Assembly: GCA_002083555.1 (NCBI GenBank)
Contig: MSXN01000004.1
Location: forward strand, 62,001-126,000
Reading direction: 5' to 3'
From: Nitrospira sp. ST-bin5
Lineage (GTDB): Bacteria; Nitrospirota; Nitrospiria; Nitrospirales; Nitrospiraceae
Length of the DNA: 64,000 bases
The notes beneath the pieces were generated by a model. It ran no database searches. It saw only the letters and a program-made list of their open reading frames with translations, and had not been told where the DNA came from. The translations under genes were made by a program, and so were the position numbers. Below are positions 51,472-59,454 of this stretch, piece by piece; position 1 is the stretch's first letter; each line of letters starts with the position of its first letter.

Positions 51472-51488
51472 TGTAACCAATGGTTACA
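51472..51488. promoter_or_regulatory. Palindromic operator candidate
   Basis: TGTAACCAATGGTTACA has perfect 7-base arms around a 3-base centre and begins 2 bases beyond the start codon of the XRE-S24 repressor. The size and position suit a dimeric XRE repressor regulating itself. Confidence 0.65.
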
Positions 51489-51827
51489 CAGAAGAATCGC
51501 CGCTGTCAAGCGGGAAAATCGCCATGATTTCCTCAGAAATTCGAGCATCCTGTGCATAACTCCCGCGCCAATGGCAGTAATAGGCGTAGCTCGCCGCAGG
51601 ATTTTAGGCTCTAATCCAGGATTGGATGATTTCCCAGACAAGTCGGCCGAAAGGCCCAATATCTAGTGGTAGTCCGGCGTCAGGATTCAATGACTAAAAA
51701 CTAGGCAAGTTGTCAGTTGAATGGTGGATTCAAGCCCATCACGCAGCAAAGGCAACGTTGTGAACAGAGTTATCCACAGAAGCTGGGGAGATCGACTAGG
51801 AAGAGAAACGAGGGCGGAACAGTGCCG
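51489..51827. other. Intergenic region with two DnaA boxes
   Basis: About 340 bases without a gene contain a perfect reverse DnaA box (TGTGCATAA, 51551-51559) and a forward one (TTATCCACA, 51770-51778). The modC stop flanks on the right and the repressor promoter on the left. Two boxes are too few for an origin. Confidence 0.45.
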
Positions 51828-52916
51828 TCACTGACGCGAAATCAGATGCACCGAACCGGCTTTGAATGACGCTCGGACCGAGGCGCCGACGGTCAATCCA
51901 AGCTCTGTCAGCGCCGATCGCGTAATGACTGCGACGAGCGGAAACCCGCATTCGATCGTGACCCGCGCCAGGGCTCCGAGCGAGGCAATGGCGCCTACCG
52001 TTCCATGGAGATGATTCCGCGCACTGGTGAGCCCGGTACCCGCTGGTTCGAGCGTCACATCTTCGGCCCTGATACACACGAACACATCGGAGCCGACATT
52101 CTCGACGGCCACCGCCGTCAGAGAGATTTCCCCCACTCGCACCGTCGCCAGCCCTTCACGCGCATCAATCAGTTTCCCCTGCACCACCGTTTCAACACCG
52201 ACGACACGCGCGACATCCGCGTTGGCCGGCCGACTGAACACTTCTTGCGGAGTTCCGATTTGTAGAATCGTCCCCTCATGCATCACAACCATAACATCGC
52301 CCAATGTCAGCGCTTCGGCCCAATCGTGCGTCACAATGATTGAGGGAAGCGCCAATTGCTTCAGGAGCCCTCTCAGCTCTCCACGCAATTGCGCCCGTGT
52401 CGGCGCATCCAACGCGGAGAGCGGTTCATCCAACAACAGCAACTGCGGCCTGGGGGCCACAGCGCGGGCCAGCGCCACCCGTTGCTGCTGTCCTCCGGAC
52501 AGTTCACGCGGTTTGGCAGCTTCAAGCCCGGCTAGATGAAACAGCTCTACCATTTCCTGCACGCGCTGTATCCGATCGGCCGGCGCGAGATCGCTCAATC
52601 CATAAGCAATGTTCCCGGCTACGGAATAATTGGGGAACAGCGCATAGTCCTGCGCCATGTAGCCGATCTGCCGGTCCTGCGGCGAGACTTTGATGCGTGC
52701 GGCCGTATCCAGCCAGACTCTGGAGAGAAACTGAATCGTGCCTGCCTCAGGCCACTCCAGACCTGCAATCGAACGCAAGATCGTCGTCTTGCCGGACCCG
52801 GACGGCCCAAACAGGATCAATACGGTCGAGGACTCAACCGGATAACGAAAGCCAGCGCGAATGGGTTTTCTTCCGGGAAAGGTCTTCGTCACCTCGACGA
52901 TTATTTCTGCGGCCAT
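51828..52916 (-). CDS. modC: Molybdate ABC transporter ATPase with TOBE domains
   Basis: This 362-residue ATPase drives oxyanion import. Walker A GPSGSGKTT (37-45), the Q-loop region YMAQDYALFPN, signature LSGGQQQRVALARA, Walker B LLLLDEPLSALD and H-loop VTHD are all present. Residues about 240-362 hold two TOBE units (ETVVQGKLIDAREGLATVRV; NHLHGTVGAIASLGALARVT), which bind molybdate as in E. coli ModC. It overlaps modB by 16 bases and is the last gene of the operon. Tungstate or sulfate import is a less likely alternative because of the TOBE pair and the ModA gene. Confidence 0.93.
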   Translation of the reverse strand: MAAEIIVEVTKTFPGRKPIRAGFRYPVESSTVLILFGPSGSGKTTILRSIAGLEWPEAGTIQFLSRVWLDTAARIKVSPQDRQIGYMAQDYALFPNYSVAGNIAYGLSDLAPADRIQRVQEMVELFHLAGLEAAKPRELSGGQQQRVALARAVAPRPQLLLLDEPLSALDAPTRAQLRGELRGLLKQLALPSIIVTHDWAEALTLGDVMVVMHEGTILQIGTPQEVFSRPANADVARVVGVETVVQGKLIDAREGLATVRVGEISLTAVAVENVGSDVFVCIRAEDVTLEPAGTGLTSARNHLHGTVGAIASLGALARVTIECGFPLVAVITRSALTELGLTVGASVRASFKAGSVHLISRQ

Positions 52917-53575
52917 ACCGCCCAGACCTTTCGATTCATGGCATAGACCAATAACAGGACGAAATAGGAAATCACGAGGAGAAACGCGGCGGTCTTTGCC
53001 GCCCCGGCGTAGTTCAGCGCCTGCACCTCATCGTAGATATCGATCGAAACGGTACGCGTCGCCCCTTCGATATTGCCGCCCACCATCAGCACCACCCCGA
53101 ACTCTCCCAACGTATGAGCAAAACTCAAGACCGCGCCGGTAATAAGCCCCGCTGTCGACAACGGCAGGATGAGTTTGAAGAAGGTCTTCACCTTTGACAG
53201 CCCCAGGGTCCACGAGGCTTCGATCAATTTCCGATCGACCTGTTCGAACGCGGTGGCAAACGGCTGGACGGCAAACGGGAGGCTGTACAAGATCGACGCG
53301 AGGAGGAGACCTTCAAACGTGAACGGCAGCGGATGGCCGACAAGATCTGCATAGAACCGGCCGATCGGGCTATGCGGACCGATGGCCACGAGAATATAAA
53401 AACCCAGCACAGTCGGCGGCAGGACCAACGGCAAAGCCACAATCGATTCGACGACAAATTTCCATCGCCAGGTGGAATAGGCCAGCCAATAGGCAATCGG
53501 CAGTCCGATCACCAACAACGAGACGGCCGTGAGGCTTGCCAATTTGAAGGTGACCCAGATGGCCATCCAGTTCAT
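52901..53575 (-). CDS. modB: Molybdate ABC transporter permease
   Basis: This 224-residue inner-membrane permease has five or six transmembrane helices, beginning IWVTFKLASLTAVSLLVIGL and FVVESIVALPLVLPPTVLGF. The EAA loop that docks with ModC is in IEASWTLGLSKVKTFFKLIL with the conserved G, followed by LITGAVLSFAHTLGEFGVVL. The sequence AHTLGEFG is characteristic of ModB/CysT/W permeases. It starts 13 bases after the small lipoprotein gene and overlaps modC by 16 bases. Confidence 0.94.
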   Translation of the reverse strand: MNWMAIWVTFKLASLTAVSLLVIGLPIAYWLAYSTWRWKFVVESIVALPLVLPPTVLGFYILVAIGPHSPIGRFYADLVGHPLPFTFEGLLLASILYSLPFAVQPFATAFEQVDRKLIEASWTLGLSKVKTFFKLILPLSTAGLITGAVLSFAHTLGEFGVVLMVGGNIEGATRTVSIDIYDEVQALNYAGAAKTAAFLLVISYFVLLLVYAMNRKVWAVWPQK

Positions 53576-53588
53576 CTGAAGGCGCGTC

Positions 53589-53918
53589 CTACTTGCATAT
53601 GAACTGCATCCCCCAGCGCCGGCCAGTCACCTCTCCCTCCTGACCTTCCACGCTGGACATGCTGCCGTAGCCCTGCACTTCCCCTTCCTTCAGCACGACA
53701 TAGCCGGACGGGCACTTCTTCTCCATCACCTTCAATGCCTCTTTCCGATGGGGCGAGCCCATCGGCCCGCCGCGCTCTTCCTTAAACAGATAGCTGACCA
53801 CGCCGCTCGTCGCCGTTTCTTTGACCAGCGTGACGGCATCGGAACATCCGGCGCTTAGGCACAACAGTGTGACAACCAACGCCGCGTTGACCGCATTACC
53901 CCGGCAACATAAATCCAT
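53589..53918 (-). CDS. Small lipoprotein within the mod operon
   Basis: This 109-residue protein has a lipoprotein signal with lipobox LSAGC (cysteine about residue 25) and three more cysteines or polar clusters. The body includes GVVSYLFKEERGGPMGSPHR, KEALKVMEKKCPSGYVVLKE and GRRWGMQFICK. The last block resembles small SHOCT-independent lipoproteins seen in outer-membrane stress operons, but no family is firm. It overlaps modA by 23 bases and lies 13 bases before modB, so it is firmly embedded in the operon. A role in molybdate uptake is inferred from location alone. Confidence 0.77.
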   Translation of the reverse strand: MDLCCRGNAVNAALVVTLLCLSAGCSDAVTLVKETATSGVVSYLFKEERGGPMGSPHRKEALKVMEKKCPSGYVVLKEGEVQGYGSMSSVEGQEGEVTGRRWGMQFICK

Positions 53919-54657
53919 ACCGCCTCATAATTTCCTGCCCCTGCGAGCCTTGCATGAATTCCAGGAAACGCCTGGCCGCTTCCTGATTCTTGGATTGTTT
54001 CAAAATCACCGCGCCCTGCTCCAGCGGAGGATAGGCCTCAACCGGAATTTCCCAGTATACGCCTTTCCCGCTCATGGCAGGCGCCACGGCCAGCGACAAG
54101 GCGATGACTCCGATCTCGCAAGCCCCGGATTCGATGAACTGCGCCGCCTGCGAGATATTCTCTCCCAAGATCAGCTTGTCTTTGACCGCTTCATAGACCT
54201 TGAACGATTCCATCGCCGCCACCGCAGCGCGACCATACGGAGCATGTTTGGGATTGGCAATCGCAATCTTCCTGATACCGGGTTCCCGCAGAACGTCGAA
54301 CCCCTTGGACACATCCAGACGCGACGCGGTCCCTGCCCATAACACGATCCTTCCTACCGCGTATCGATAGAGCGATCCCGACACGGTGAGCCCGGCCTCC
54401 TCCAGCTTCCTGGGATACCCGATATCGGCGGAGAAGTAGAGATCGAAGGGCGCGCCGTTCTGAATCTGCGCGTAGAAGTTTCCGGACGACCCCAACGACA
54501 GCTTCACATGGTTGCCCGTGGTCTTTTCATACTCGACGACGAGTTCCTTGAACGCGAAATTCAGATCCGATGCCGCCGCAATCGTCATGTCCTCTGCGCC
54601 GACCAGGTGCACACCTGAGAGAACGAGCGCACAGATGATGGCAATGATTCGCAACAT
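53896..54657 (-). CDS. modA: Molybdate ABC transporter substrate-binding protein
   Basis: This 253-residue periplasmic protein has a signal peptide (LRIIAIICALVLSGVHLVGA) and the ModA pattern: DMTIAAASDLNFAFKELVVE, VKLSLGSSGNFYAQIQNGAP, FDLYFSADIGYPRKLEEAGL, IAIANPKHAPYGRAAVAAME and GACEIGVIALSLAVAP. Serines in AASDL and GSSGN bind the oxyanion. It delivers molybdate, or possibly tungstate, to ModBC. It starts 12 bases after the porin gene. Confidence 0.94.
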   Translation of the reverse strand: MLRIIAIICALVLSGVHLVGAEDMTIAAASDLNFAFKELVVEYEKTTGNHVKLSLGSSGNFYAQIQNGAPFDLYFSADIGYPRKLEEAGLTVSGSLYRYAVGRIVLWAGTASRLDVSKGFDVLREPGIRKIAIANPKHAPYGRAAVAAMESFKVYEAVKDKLILGENISQAAQFIESGACEIGVIALSLAVAPAMSGKGVYWEIPVEAYPPLEQGAVILKQSKNQEAARRFLEFMQGSQGQEIMRRYGFMLPG

Positions 54658-54669
54658 AGAGCCGGCTCC

Positions 54670-56385
54670 TCAAAAGAATATTTGATAATTAATGCGCACC
54701 GCATTTTCAATCAGCGTCCCCGCGCGCGCATCGAGCGGCACCGTCCCGGACGGGAACGTGGCCCCGACCGCCGGCAACGGCGCGCTACGCCCGATCGCAA
54801 ATCCGCCCTGCCCCATCGCAACGTTGCTATAGGTCAGCATGATCTGGTGATCGTAGGTCCCGCTCAGAAACCAGTTCAACGAGACATCGACTTGTTTGAT
54901 CAGATCTCCGCCCGACCGCGTATCCGGATCCCACCAGGCATAGCGGGCCGCCACTTCGACTTTCCGCGGGATCAGGTAATAGCCGGATTGCACGTACCAC
55001 CCGGTCGTATTGCCGAACTGCCCCGGCGCAAACACCGTGCAAGCCCCCCCAATGACCGCCGTCTGCATACAGGGCAACTCCTTATTGTGCCGGATCACGT
55101 TTCTAAACCAGTATTCGGCCTGCAACGAGAAACCACGGTACTTGAAGGCATAGTCCAGCGTCCAGGTGGAAAAATCGACCACCCCCTGCCCCAACATCCG
55201 TCCGTTACCTAGCGCGGCGAGTTGGCGCCGGACACTGAGATTGGCCAGATCGATCCCGACAAAGGCGTTATTGGTGCTGGTGTCGATGGAGGGATTGTAC
55301 GCATAGGCGCCCCCGACGACCATCTGCGGCGTTTCGGAATAGGCCATGTCTCCTTCGCCATATCCGGCCCGTCCCATCAGATTGGCCTGGAGCCGGGCGA
55401 CATACATGAGCTGGCTCACGTTGCTGCGCAGGTTGGCATTCAGACTCCGCTGATTGGCCGGGCATCCGGCGGGAGAGGGAAAGGGATTGCCGCCGGTCTG
55501 CCCGCCGGGACACCCCGCCGTCGGTTCCTCACTGGAAAATTGCGCAAACCGGTTCACCAACGGGCCGGCGCCATTGAACACGCCCAGATAATAGGTCACC
55601 GGATACACTTCTTCGTCGTTCATGATCGTGATGCCGACGTCGCGCCGGTTCAGTCCGTTCGCCGTAAACGCATCCATCGCCAGCGCGCGATTCGCGAACT
55701 GCATCGACGCCGTTGAATTGATCTGCGACCGGTTGAAGTAGACCTTGTATTGACCGACCTGTACGTTCAACCAGGGAATGTGCGTGCTGGTGACATTCAT
55801 GTCGAGCACAGACACCGCGCCGGGCGCTTGGGCATTCTCCGCCGTCTCTCCGGCAAGCTGAAGGTAATATCTGAAATCCGGGTTGAAGAGATGCCCCATG
55901 AAATAAATTCTGGCTGTTCTCAAACTAAAGGTGGACGCCTGGTCACTGGAGCGGGCCGCACGATAATCCCCAAAGACTCCCAACAGCTCAGGAAAGTTCT
56001 TCGAATCACCGGAATCCCGATAGGCCTCGTTGCGATAGCGCTGGGTAAATCGCGCGGCAAACCGTCCCCGGATTTTGAGAAAGAAATCATTGTCGTTCAT
56101 GGAAAAGTTGAAGCCCCGGTCGTACCAGGCCTTGAAGCTGGGCTGCAGGAGATACGTTCGCTCCTGCGACTCCCTGGCCACATTGTCATACTCTTCCTGT
56201 GTAATCGTGCCCTGCTTGACCGCTCGCTGGAGCAGCAGCTTGGTGGCCGGATCCATACTTTCGACGAATACATAGCGCCCGTCTTTCTCGACAAGCTTGC
56301 CGGTATCCGCCGCCCACGCTGAACTCATGCACAGAGCCAGCAGGCTTATACCTCCAGCCAAGAACCATCGAATTCGATGAGACAT
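54670..56385 (-). CDS. Porin (OprO/OprP-like) of the mod operon
   Basis: The ATG at 56385 has GAGGAGAT seven bases upstream and starts a signal peptide (FLAGGISLLALCMSSAWA); 14 upstream codons are rejected. The 571-residue product shows an N-terminal helical region (KLLLQRAVKQGTITQEEYDN) and a beta-barrel with alternating strands (DNDFFLKIRGRFAARFTQRY, STFSLRTARIYFMGHLFNPD, IPWLNVQVGQYKVYFNRSQI, TWTLDYAFKYRGFSLQAEYW, VSLNWFLSGTYDHQIMLTYS) ending in FF. RTARIYFMGHLFNPDFRYY matches phosphate-selective porin O/P proteins. Between two oxyanion-binding proteins, it likely lets molybdate cross the outer membrane. Confidence 0.87.
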   Translation of the reverse strand: MSHRIRWFLAGGISLLALCMSSAWAADTGKLVEKDGRYVFVESMDPATKLLLQRAVKQGTITQEEYDNVARESQERTYLLQPSFKAWYDRGFNFSMNDNDFFLKIRGRFAARFTQRYRNEAYRDSGDSKNFPELLGVFGDYRAARSSDQASTFSLRTARIYFMGHLFNPDFRYYLQLAGETAENAQAPGAVSVLDMNVTSTHIPWLNVQVGQYKVYFNRSQINSTASMQFANRALAMDAFTANGLNRRDVGITIMNDEEVYPVTYYLGVFNGAGPLVNRFAQFSSEEPTAGCPGGQTGGNPFPSPAGCPANQRSLNANLRSNVSQLMYVARLQANLMGRAGYGEGDMAYSETPQMVVGGAYAYNPSIDTSTNNAFVGIDLANLSVRRQLAALGNGRMLGQGVVDFSTWTLDYAFKYRGFSLQAEYWFRNVIRHNKELPCMQTAVIGGACTVFAPGQFGNTTGWYVQSGYYLIPRKVEVAARYAWWDPDTRSGGDLIKQVDVSLNWFLSGTYDHQIMLTYSNVAMGQGGFAIGRSAPLPAVGATFPSGTVPLDARAGTLIENAVRINYQIFF

Positions 56386-56436
56386 GACAACGATCTCCTC
56401 AATAAGACCAGATGAAATGAGAAACAAAGATGATAG

Positions 56437-57108
56437 TTACGGTCCTGGAGAGATACTGATCTTGGGCGCGTTCAAGAACGCGCGATAGTCCAGCACCGGC
56501 ATCCCCTGTTTGTCGGCAATCCAAAAGCGACCGGGCTCAAAATACAGCAGGTACTCGGCAGGCGGTGGCGGCGGGGTGGGATAGTTATAATCGTAGAGAT
56601 CCGCCTTTCTTGTCGGAATCTGCACATGCACATAGTCAAGCGTGAGATAGAGATAGGGTTCACGGACCGCCACCCATCCGCCGACGACATCGCGGCGGAC
56701 GCTGGGATTGAAACCCGGCGCCCGGAGTTCGAAATGCACGCGCTCCCCCGGTCCCGCAGCACGGAGTCCTTCCGAAAGGCGACCGACCAGCGCGTCTAAT
56801 TCATCGGGGCGAAAGACAGGCTTCGGAACATTTTCTTCTGCAAACCAGCGCAATGGCACGCGCTGCTTGGGCCGGAATGAGAACCCCTGCAAAATGTCCC
56901 TCAACTCCGACGGCGTCAGTTGTACCGGGTGAGAATAGGCCGAGGTTTCAACTTCCTGTTGAAGCACAACAACCACACGAGCGTCTTCATGCACGACTTT
57001 GGTGGTATACGGCAGACGCGCACAGGAGGAGGACAAGCCCATGACAGCGACACAGAGAACCATCCGCCAATATATGAAAGCACGAGATTGATGACACATA
57101 GACTTCAC
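56437..57108 (-). CDS. Lipoprotein of the mod operon, unknown family
   Basis: This 223-residue protein has a lipobox LSSSC (cysteine about residue 29). The body contains ARVVVVLQQEVETSAYSHPV, LTPSELRDILQGFSFRPKQR, RPDELDALVGRLSEGLRAAG and YLYLTLDYVHVQIPTRKADL, then a proline-rich PTPPPPPAEY and a final LYFEPGRFWIADKQGMPVLD. No known family. It overlaps the upstream ModA-like gene by ATGA and lies about 50 bases before the porin, so it is part of the operon. It may couple the porin to the binding proteins (inference). Confidence 0.8.
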   Translation of the reverse strand: MKSMCHQSRAFIYWRMVLCVAVMGLSSSCARLPYTTKVVHEDARVVVVLQQEVETSAYSHPVQLTPSELRDILQGFSFRPKQRVPLRWFAEENVPKPVFRPDELDALVGRLSEGLRAAGPGERVHFELRAPGFNPSVRRDVVGGWVAVREPYLYLTLDYVHVQIPTRKADLYDYNYPTPPPPPAEYLLYFEPGRFWIADKQGMPVLDYRAFLNAPKISISPGP

Positions 57109-58034
57109 TCCGTTGATATAAAAGAAGACGCCGCTGACGACGATCTGACCTCACCGCCAACTGAGAGAATAGGAACGCGCACCGGGGATTCAGGCGATTT
57201 CCCGGGTCCATACCCCAATCGTTTCAATACCGACTGCCCCTCCGGGCTCGTGACAAAACGCAAAAACTCCTCGCAGAGCGGACGATCCGGGCAGTACCGC
57301 TCCATCGAAATGGAATGCGGAATCGGCTTGTACAGACCGGTCGGAGCCGCGGCCACGATGCGCACGCGCTGCTGAACCCGTACCGCATCCTGACCGAACA
57401 CAATGCCGACATCGGCCTGACCGCTCAGCATATGATCCAGAATCCCTGCCGGATCGTTGGCCAGATCGATGCGGGCTCCCTCCGCGCTGTTGAGTCCCAA
57501 AGCGGACAGCAGCCGACCGGTTTCCACACCCAGTCGCGTCTTCTGATCGGCAATCGCGATCCGCACTGTCGGCATCCTGCCCAAGGCCTCAAACGACTCC
57601 GGCGCCTCGCTCAGAGATTCCGGCGCCACCAGCACCAGCCGTTCCGTCGCATACAGGGCTTTCGCCTCCGGCAACAGATAGTATTTCTGCTCCATGCGGG
57701 TGATGACTTCATCGCCCCCAGGTGCCACAAGGTGCATAGGCCCTGAGCCGATGAAGGCTTTGCCTCGATTCTCCATTGCGGCGACAGTCCGACGAAGATC
57801 GAGGGACGTATCGACCGAGAGTTGAACCTGTACATCCGGATGGATTATCTCGAACGCCCGGCCGAGTTGCGTCATGGCCGCCTCCACAGACGGCGACGTG
57901 GCGATAACCAGCACTCGAGCCGCCTTTGCATCTCGAACCGGGCCTGGTACCGGCGCACAGCTCACGGTCACAGTGAGCGCGCCGGCCAACGCACAGACAC
58001 CCATGGTCGCAACACTCATCCATCGAATGGTCAT
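57105..58034 (-). CDS. ModA-like substrate-binding lipoprotein
   Basis: The ATG at 58034 has AGGA six to eight bases upstream and begins a lipoprotein signal with lipobox VTVSC (cysteine about residue 26); the longer reading is rejected. The 309-residue protein has a PBP type 2 fold: VLVIATSPSVEAAMTQLGRA, FEIIHPDVQVQLSVDTSLDL, ENRGKAFIGSGPMHLVAPGG, RLVLVAPESLSEAPESFEAL, VRIAIADQKTRLGVETGRLL and GQADVGIVFGQDAVRVQQRV. It is a second, anchored oxyanion-binding protein in an operon that also has a soluble ModA. Tungstate versus molybdate preference is open. Confidence 0.85.
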   Translation of the reverse strand: MTIRWMSVATMGVCALAGALTVTVSCAPVPGPVRDAKAARVLVIATSPSVEAAMTQLGRAFEIIHPDVQVQLSVDTSLDLRRTVAAMENRGKAFIGSGPMHLVAPGGDEVITRMEQKYYLLPEAKALYATERLVLVAPESLSEAPESFEALGRMPTVRIAIADQKTRLGVETGRLLSALGLNSAEGARIDLANDPAGILDHMLSGQADVGIVFGQDAVRVQQRVRIVAAAPTGLYKPIPHSISMERYCPDRPLCEEFLRFVTSPEGQSVLKRLGYGPGKSPESPVRVPILSVGGEVRSSSAASSFISTE

Positions 58035-58053
58035 AAGATTCCTGCCCTCACCA

Positions 58054-59238
58054 TTACAAAACCTGGAGTTTGCCCGTGTCCGTCGTGTCATACCCGCCGA
58101 TGGCGGCAATCTCGGACCGGAAGGGACGGCTGGCCAATGTGTCGAAGAGATGCTGCAAGGAAGGATGGCTGGAGAGATAGGCTTTCGGCACCACCAGATC
58201 GTAGCGCGCCGACTGCAGTGGAATGAATTCGAGGCCGTAGGATTGTGCAGCGGATCTGATTCCCATCCCTACATCCGCCTGCCCTTCCGCGACCAGACGA
58301 GCGATATGGAGATGGGACGCCGCCATGCGATCGTACCCTTTCACCTGCGAACCGACGAAACCCGCGGCACGCAGCCGCTGATCGAGCAGCAGGCGCGCCC
58401 CGGCACCCTCTTCCCGATTGATCACCGTCACATCATCACGCACAAGATCGGCGATCGTTCGAACCTGCTTGGGATTGCCCGGACGTACGACCAATCCTTC
58501 TTCCCACGTCGCAAACGTAATCACCTCATAAGCACTCACCTTCAAGTGACGCCGGAGAAACGGCAAATTGCTTTCACCGGTTGAATCGTCTGTCAGATGA
58601 ATGCCCGCCACATGCACTTCGCCCCGCTGCAAGGCCTGGAGTGCGGCGGTACTTCCCATCGTCCACCCGACCACCGCGGTCTGATCCTTCCGGCGTCGCA
58701 GGTGTTCCCCTGCGAGGAAAATCGCGGGATCGCATCCGGCGACGGCAATCTCCTGCTCAATCGCCTGCCGGTCGCGCGAGAGCCGCACCTGCACGACCGG
58801 TGTATCTGAACGCCCGCGTCGACTCGCTTCCTGCGATTCAAGAAATCCATCGGCCGCGACCGTATAATTCAACACTTCGCCGAGACCGGTCACAGGCCGA
58901 GCAAAAAACCGGCCGTTCACCTTCACCACCTTCATACGAGACAGCGGAGTCGTCGAAAGCGCCTGCTGTTGGATATCAATCAACCTGGCCTCAATCACCT
59001 CCCCGGCGGATTGCAGAGAGAACAGATCCTCAACCGATGTGTTCAGCACTCGCGCCAGCTGGAGTGCCACGACCGTGGTGGGGAGATACCGATTGGCTTC
59101 GATTGATGAAATGGCCTGGCGAGTCACATCTGCCCGCGCCGCCAACTCTCCCTGCGAGAGCCCTCTGGCAGTACGGACTTCCTTGAGTCGATTCAGAAAA
59201 GATGGCGGAACATTGGAGGACGACTTTCGTTGCACCAT
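58054..59238 (-). CDS. XRE regulator fused to a substrate-binding-like domain
   Basis: This 394-residue protein has an XRE helix-turn-helix (FLNRLKEVRTARGLSQGELA, ADVTRQAISSIEANRYLPTT, residues about 14-60), then a linker, and from about 145 a PBP type 2-like domain (IEQEIAVAGCDPAIFLAGEH, STAALQALQRGEVHVAGIHL, EEGLVVRPGNPKQVRTIADL, INREEGAGARLLLDQRLRAA, EGQADVGMGIRSAAQSYGLE). The latter resembles ModA-type proteins that sense molybdate. It is the first gene of the mod operon and likely its repressor, sensing cytoplasmic oxyanion. The intergenic palindrome 18 bases upstream would be its operator. Confidence 0.9.
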   Translation of the reverse strand: MVQRKSSSNVPPSFLNRLKEVRTARGLSQGELAARADVTRQAISSIEANRYLPTTVVALQLARVLNTSVEDLFSLQSAGEVIEARLIDIQQQALSTTPLSRMKVVKVNGRFFARPVTGLGEVLNYTVAADGFLESQEASRRGRSDTPVVQVRLSRDRQAIEQEIAVAGCDPAIFLAGEHLRRRKDQTAVVGWTMGSTAALQALQRGEVHVAGIHLTDDSTGESNLPFLRRHLKVSAYEVITFATWEEGLVVRPGNPKQVRTIADLVRDDVTVINREEGAGARLLLDQRLRAAGFVGSQVKGYDRMAASHLHIARLVAEGQADVGMGIRSAAQSYGLEFIPLQSARYDLVVPKAYLSSHPSLQHLFDTLASRPFRSEIAAIGGYDTTDTGKLQVL

Positions 59239-59454
59239 GAAAAAAATAGCAATTATGATTTACATATGTCAATCACAAAAGACATCTATAGATAATTTAT
59301 AAGCCAAATAGTGATATTTAATAATTCATGAATGAATTCATCTCTACTTAATAAATATATTGTTGACAATGTAACTCCATTTACTATATTTAATTGCAAT
59401 ACAATCTTGATCGGATTTAAGTACTTTAATCATCCAACAGAACCGAGCTACGAG
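59239..59454. promoter_or_regulatory. AT-rich divergent control region of the mod operon
   Basis: This 216-base region is strikingly A/T-rich (for example ATATTTAATAATTCATGAAT) in an otherwise GC-rich window. It lies between the divergent regulator gene and the outer-membrane-protein gene and should hold both promoters. A 41-codon upstream extension of the plus-strand gene runs through it but is AT-driven and not credible as protein. Confidence 0.65.
59256..59275. promoter_or_regulatory. Palindromic operator candidate of the mod regulator
   Basis: TGATTTACATATGTCAATCA is an inverted repeat over 20 bases with one mismatched pair (T against C), centred on ACATATGT. It lies 18 bases before the regulator start codon and within the divergent promoter region, as expected for an XRE dimer site. 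Confidence 0.65.

Noticed and set aside
51489..51827. Possible replication origin because of two DnaA boxes
   Set aside because: Only two boxes, no DNA-unwinding AT-rich run and no dnaA, dnaN, parA or gidA genes nearby.
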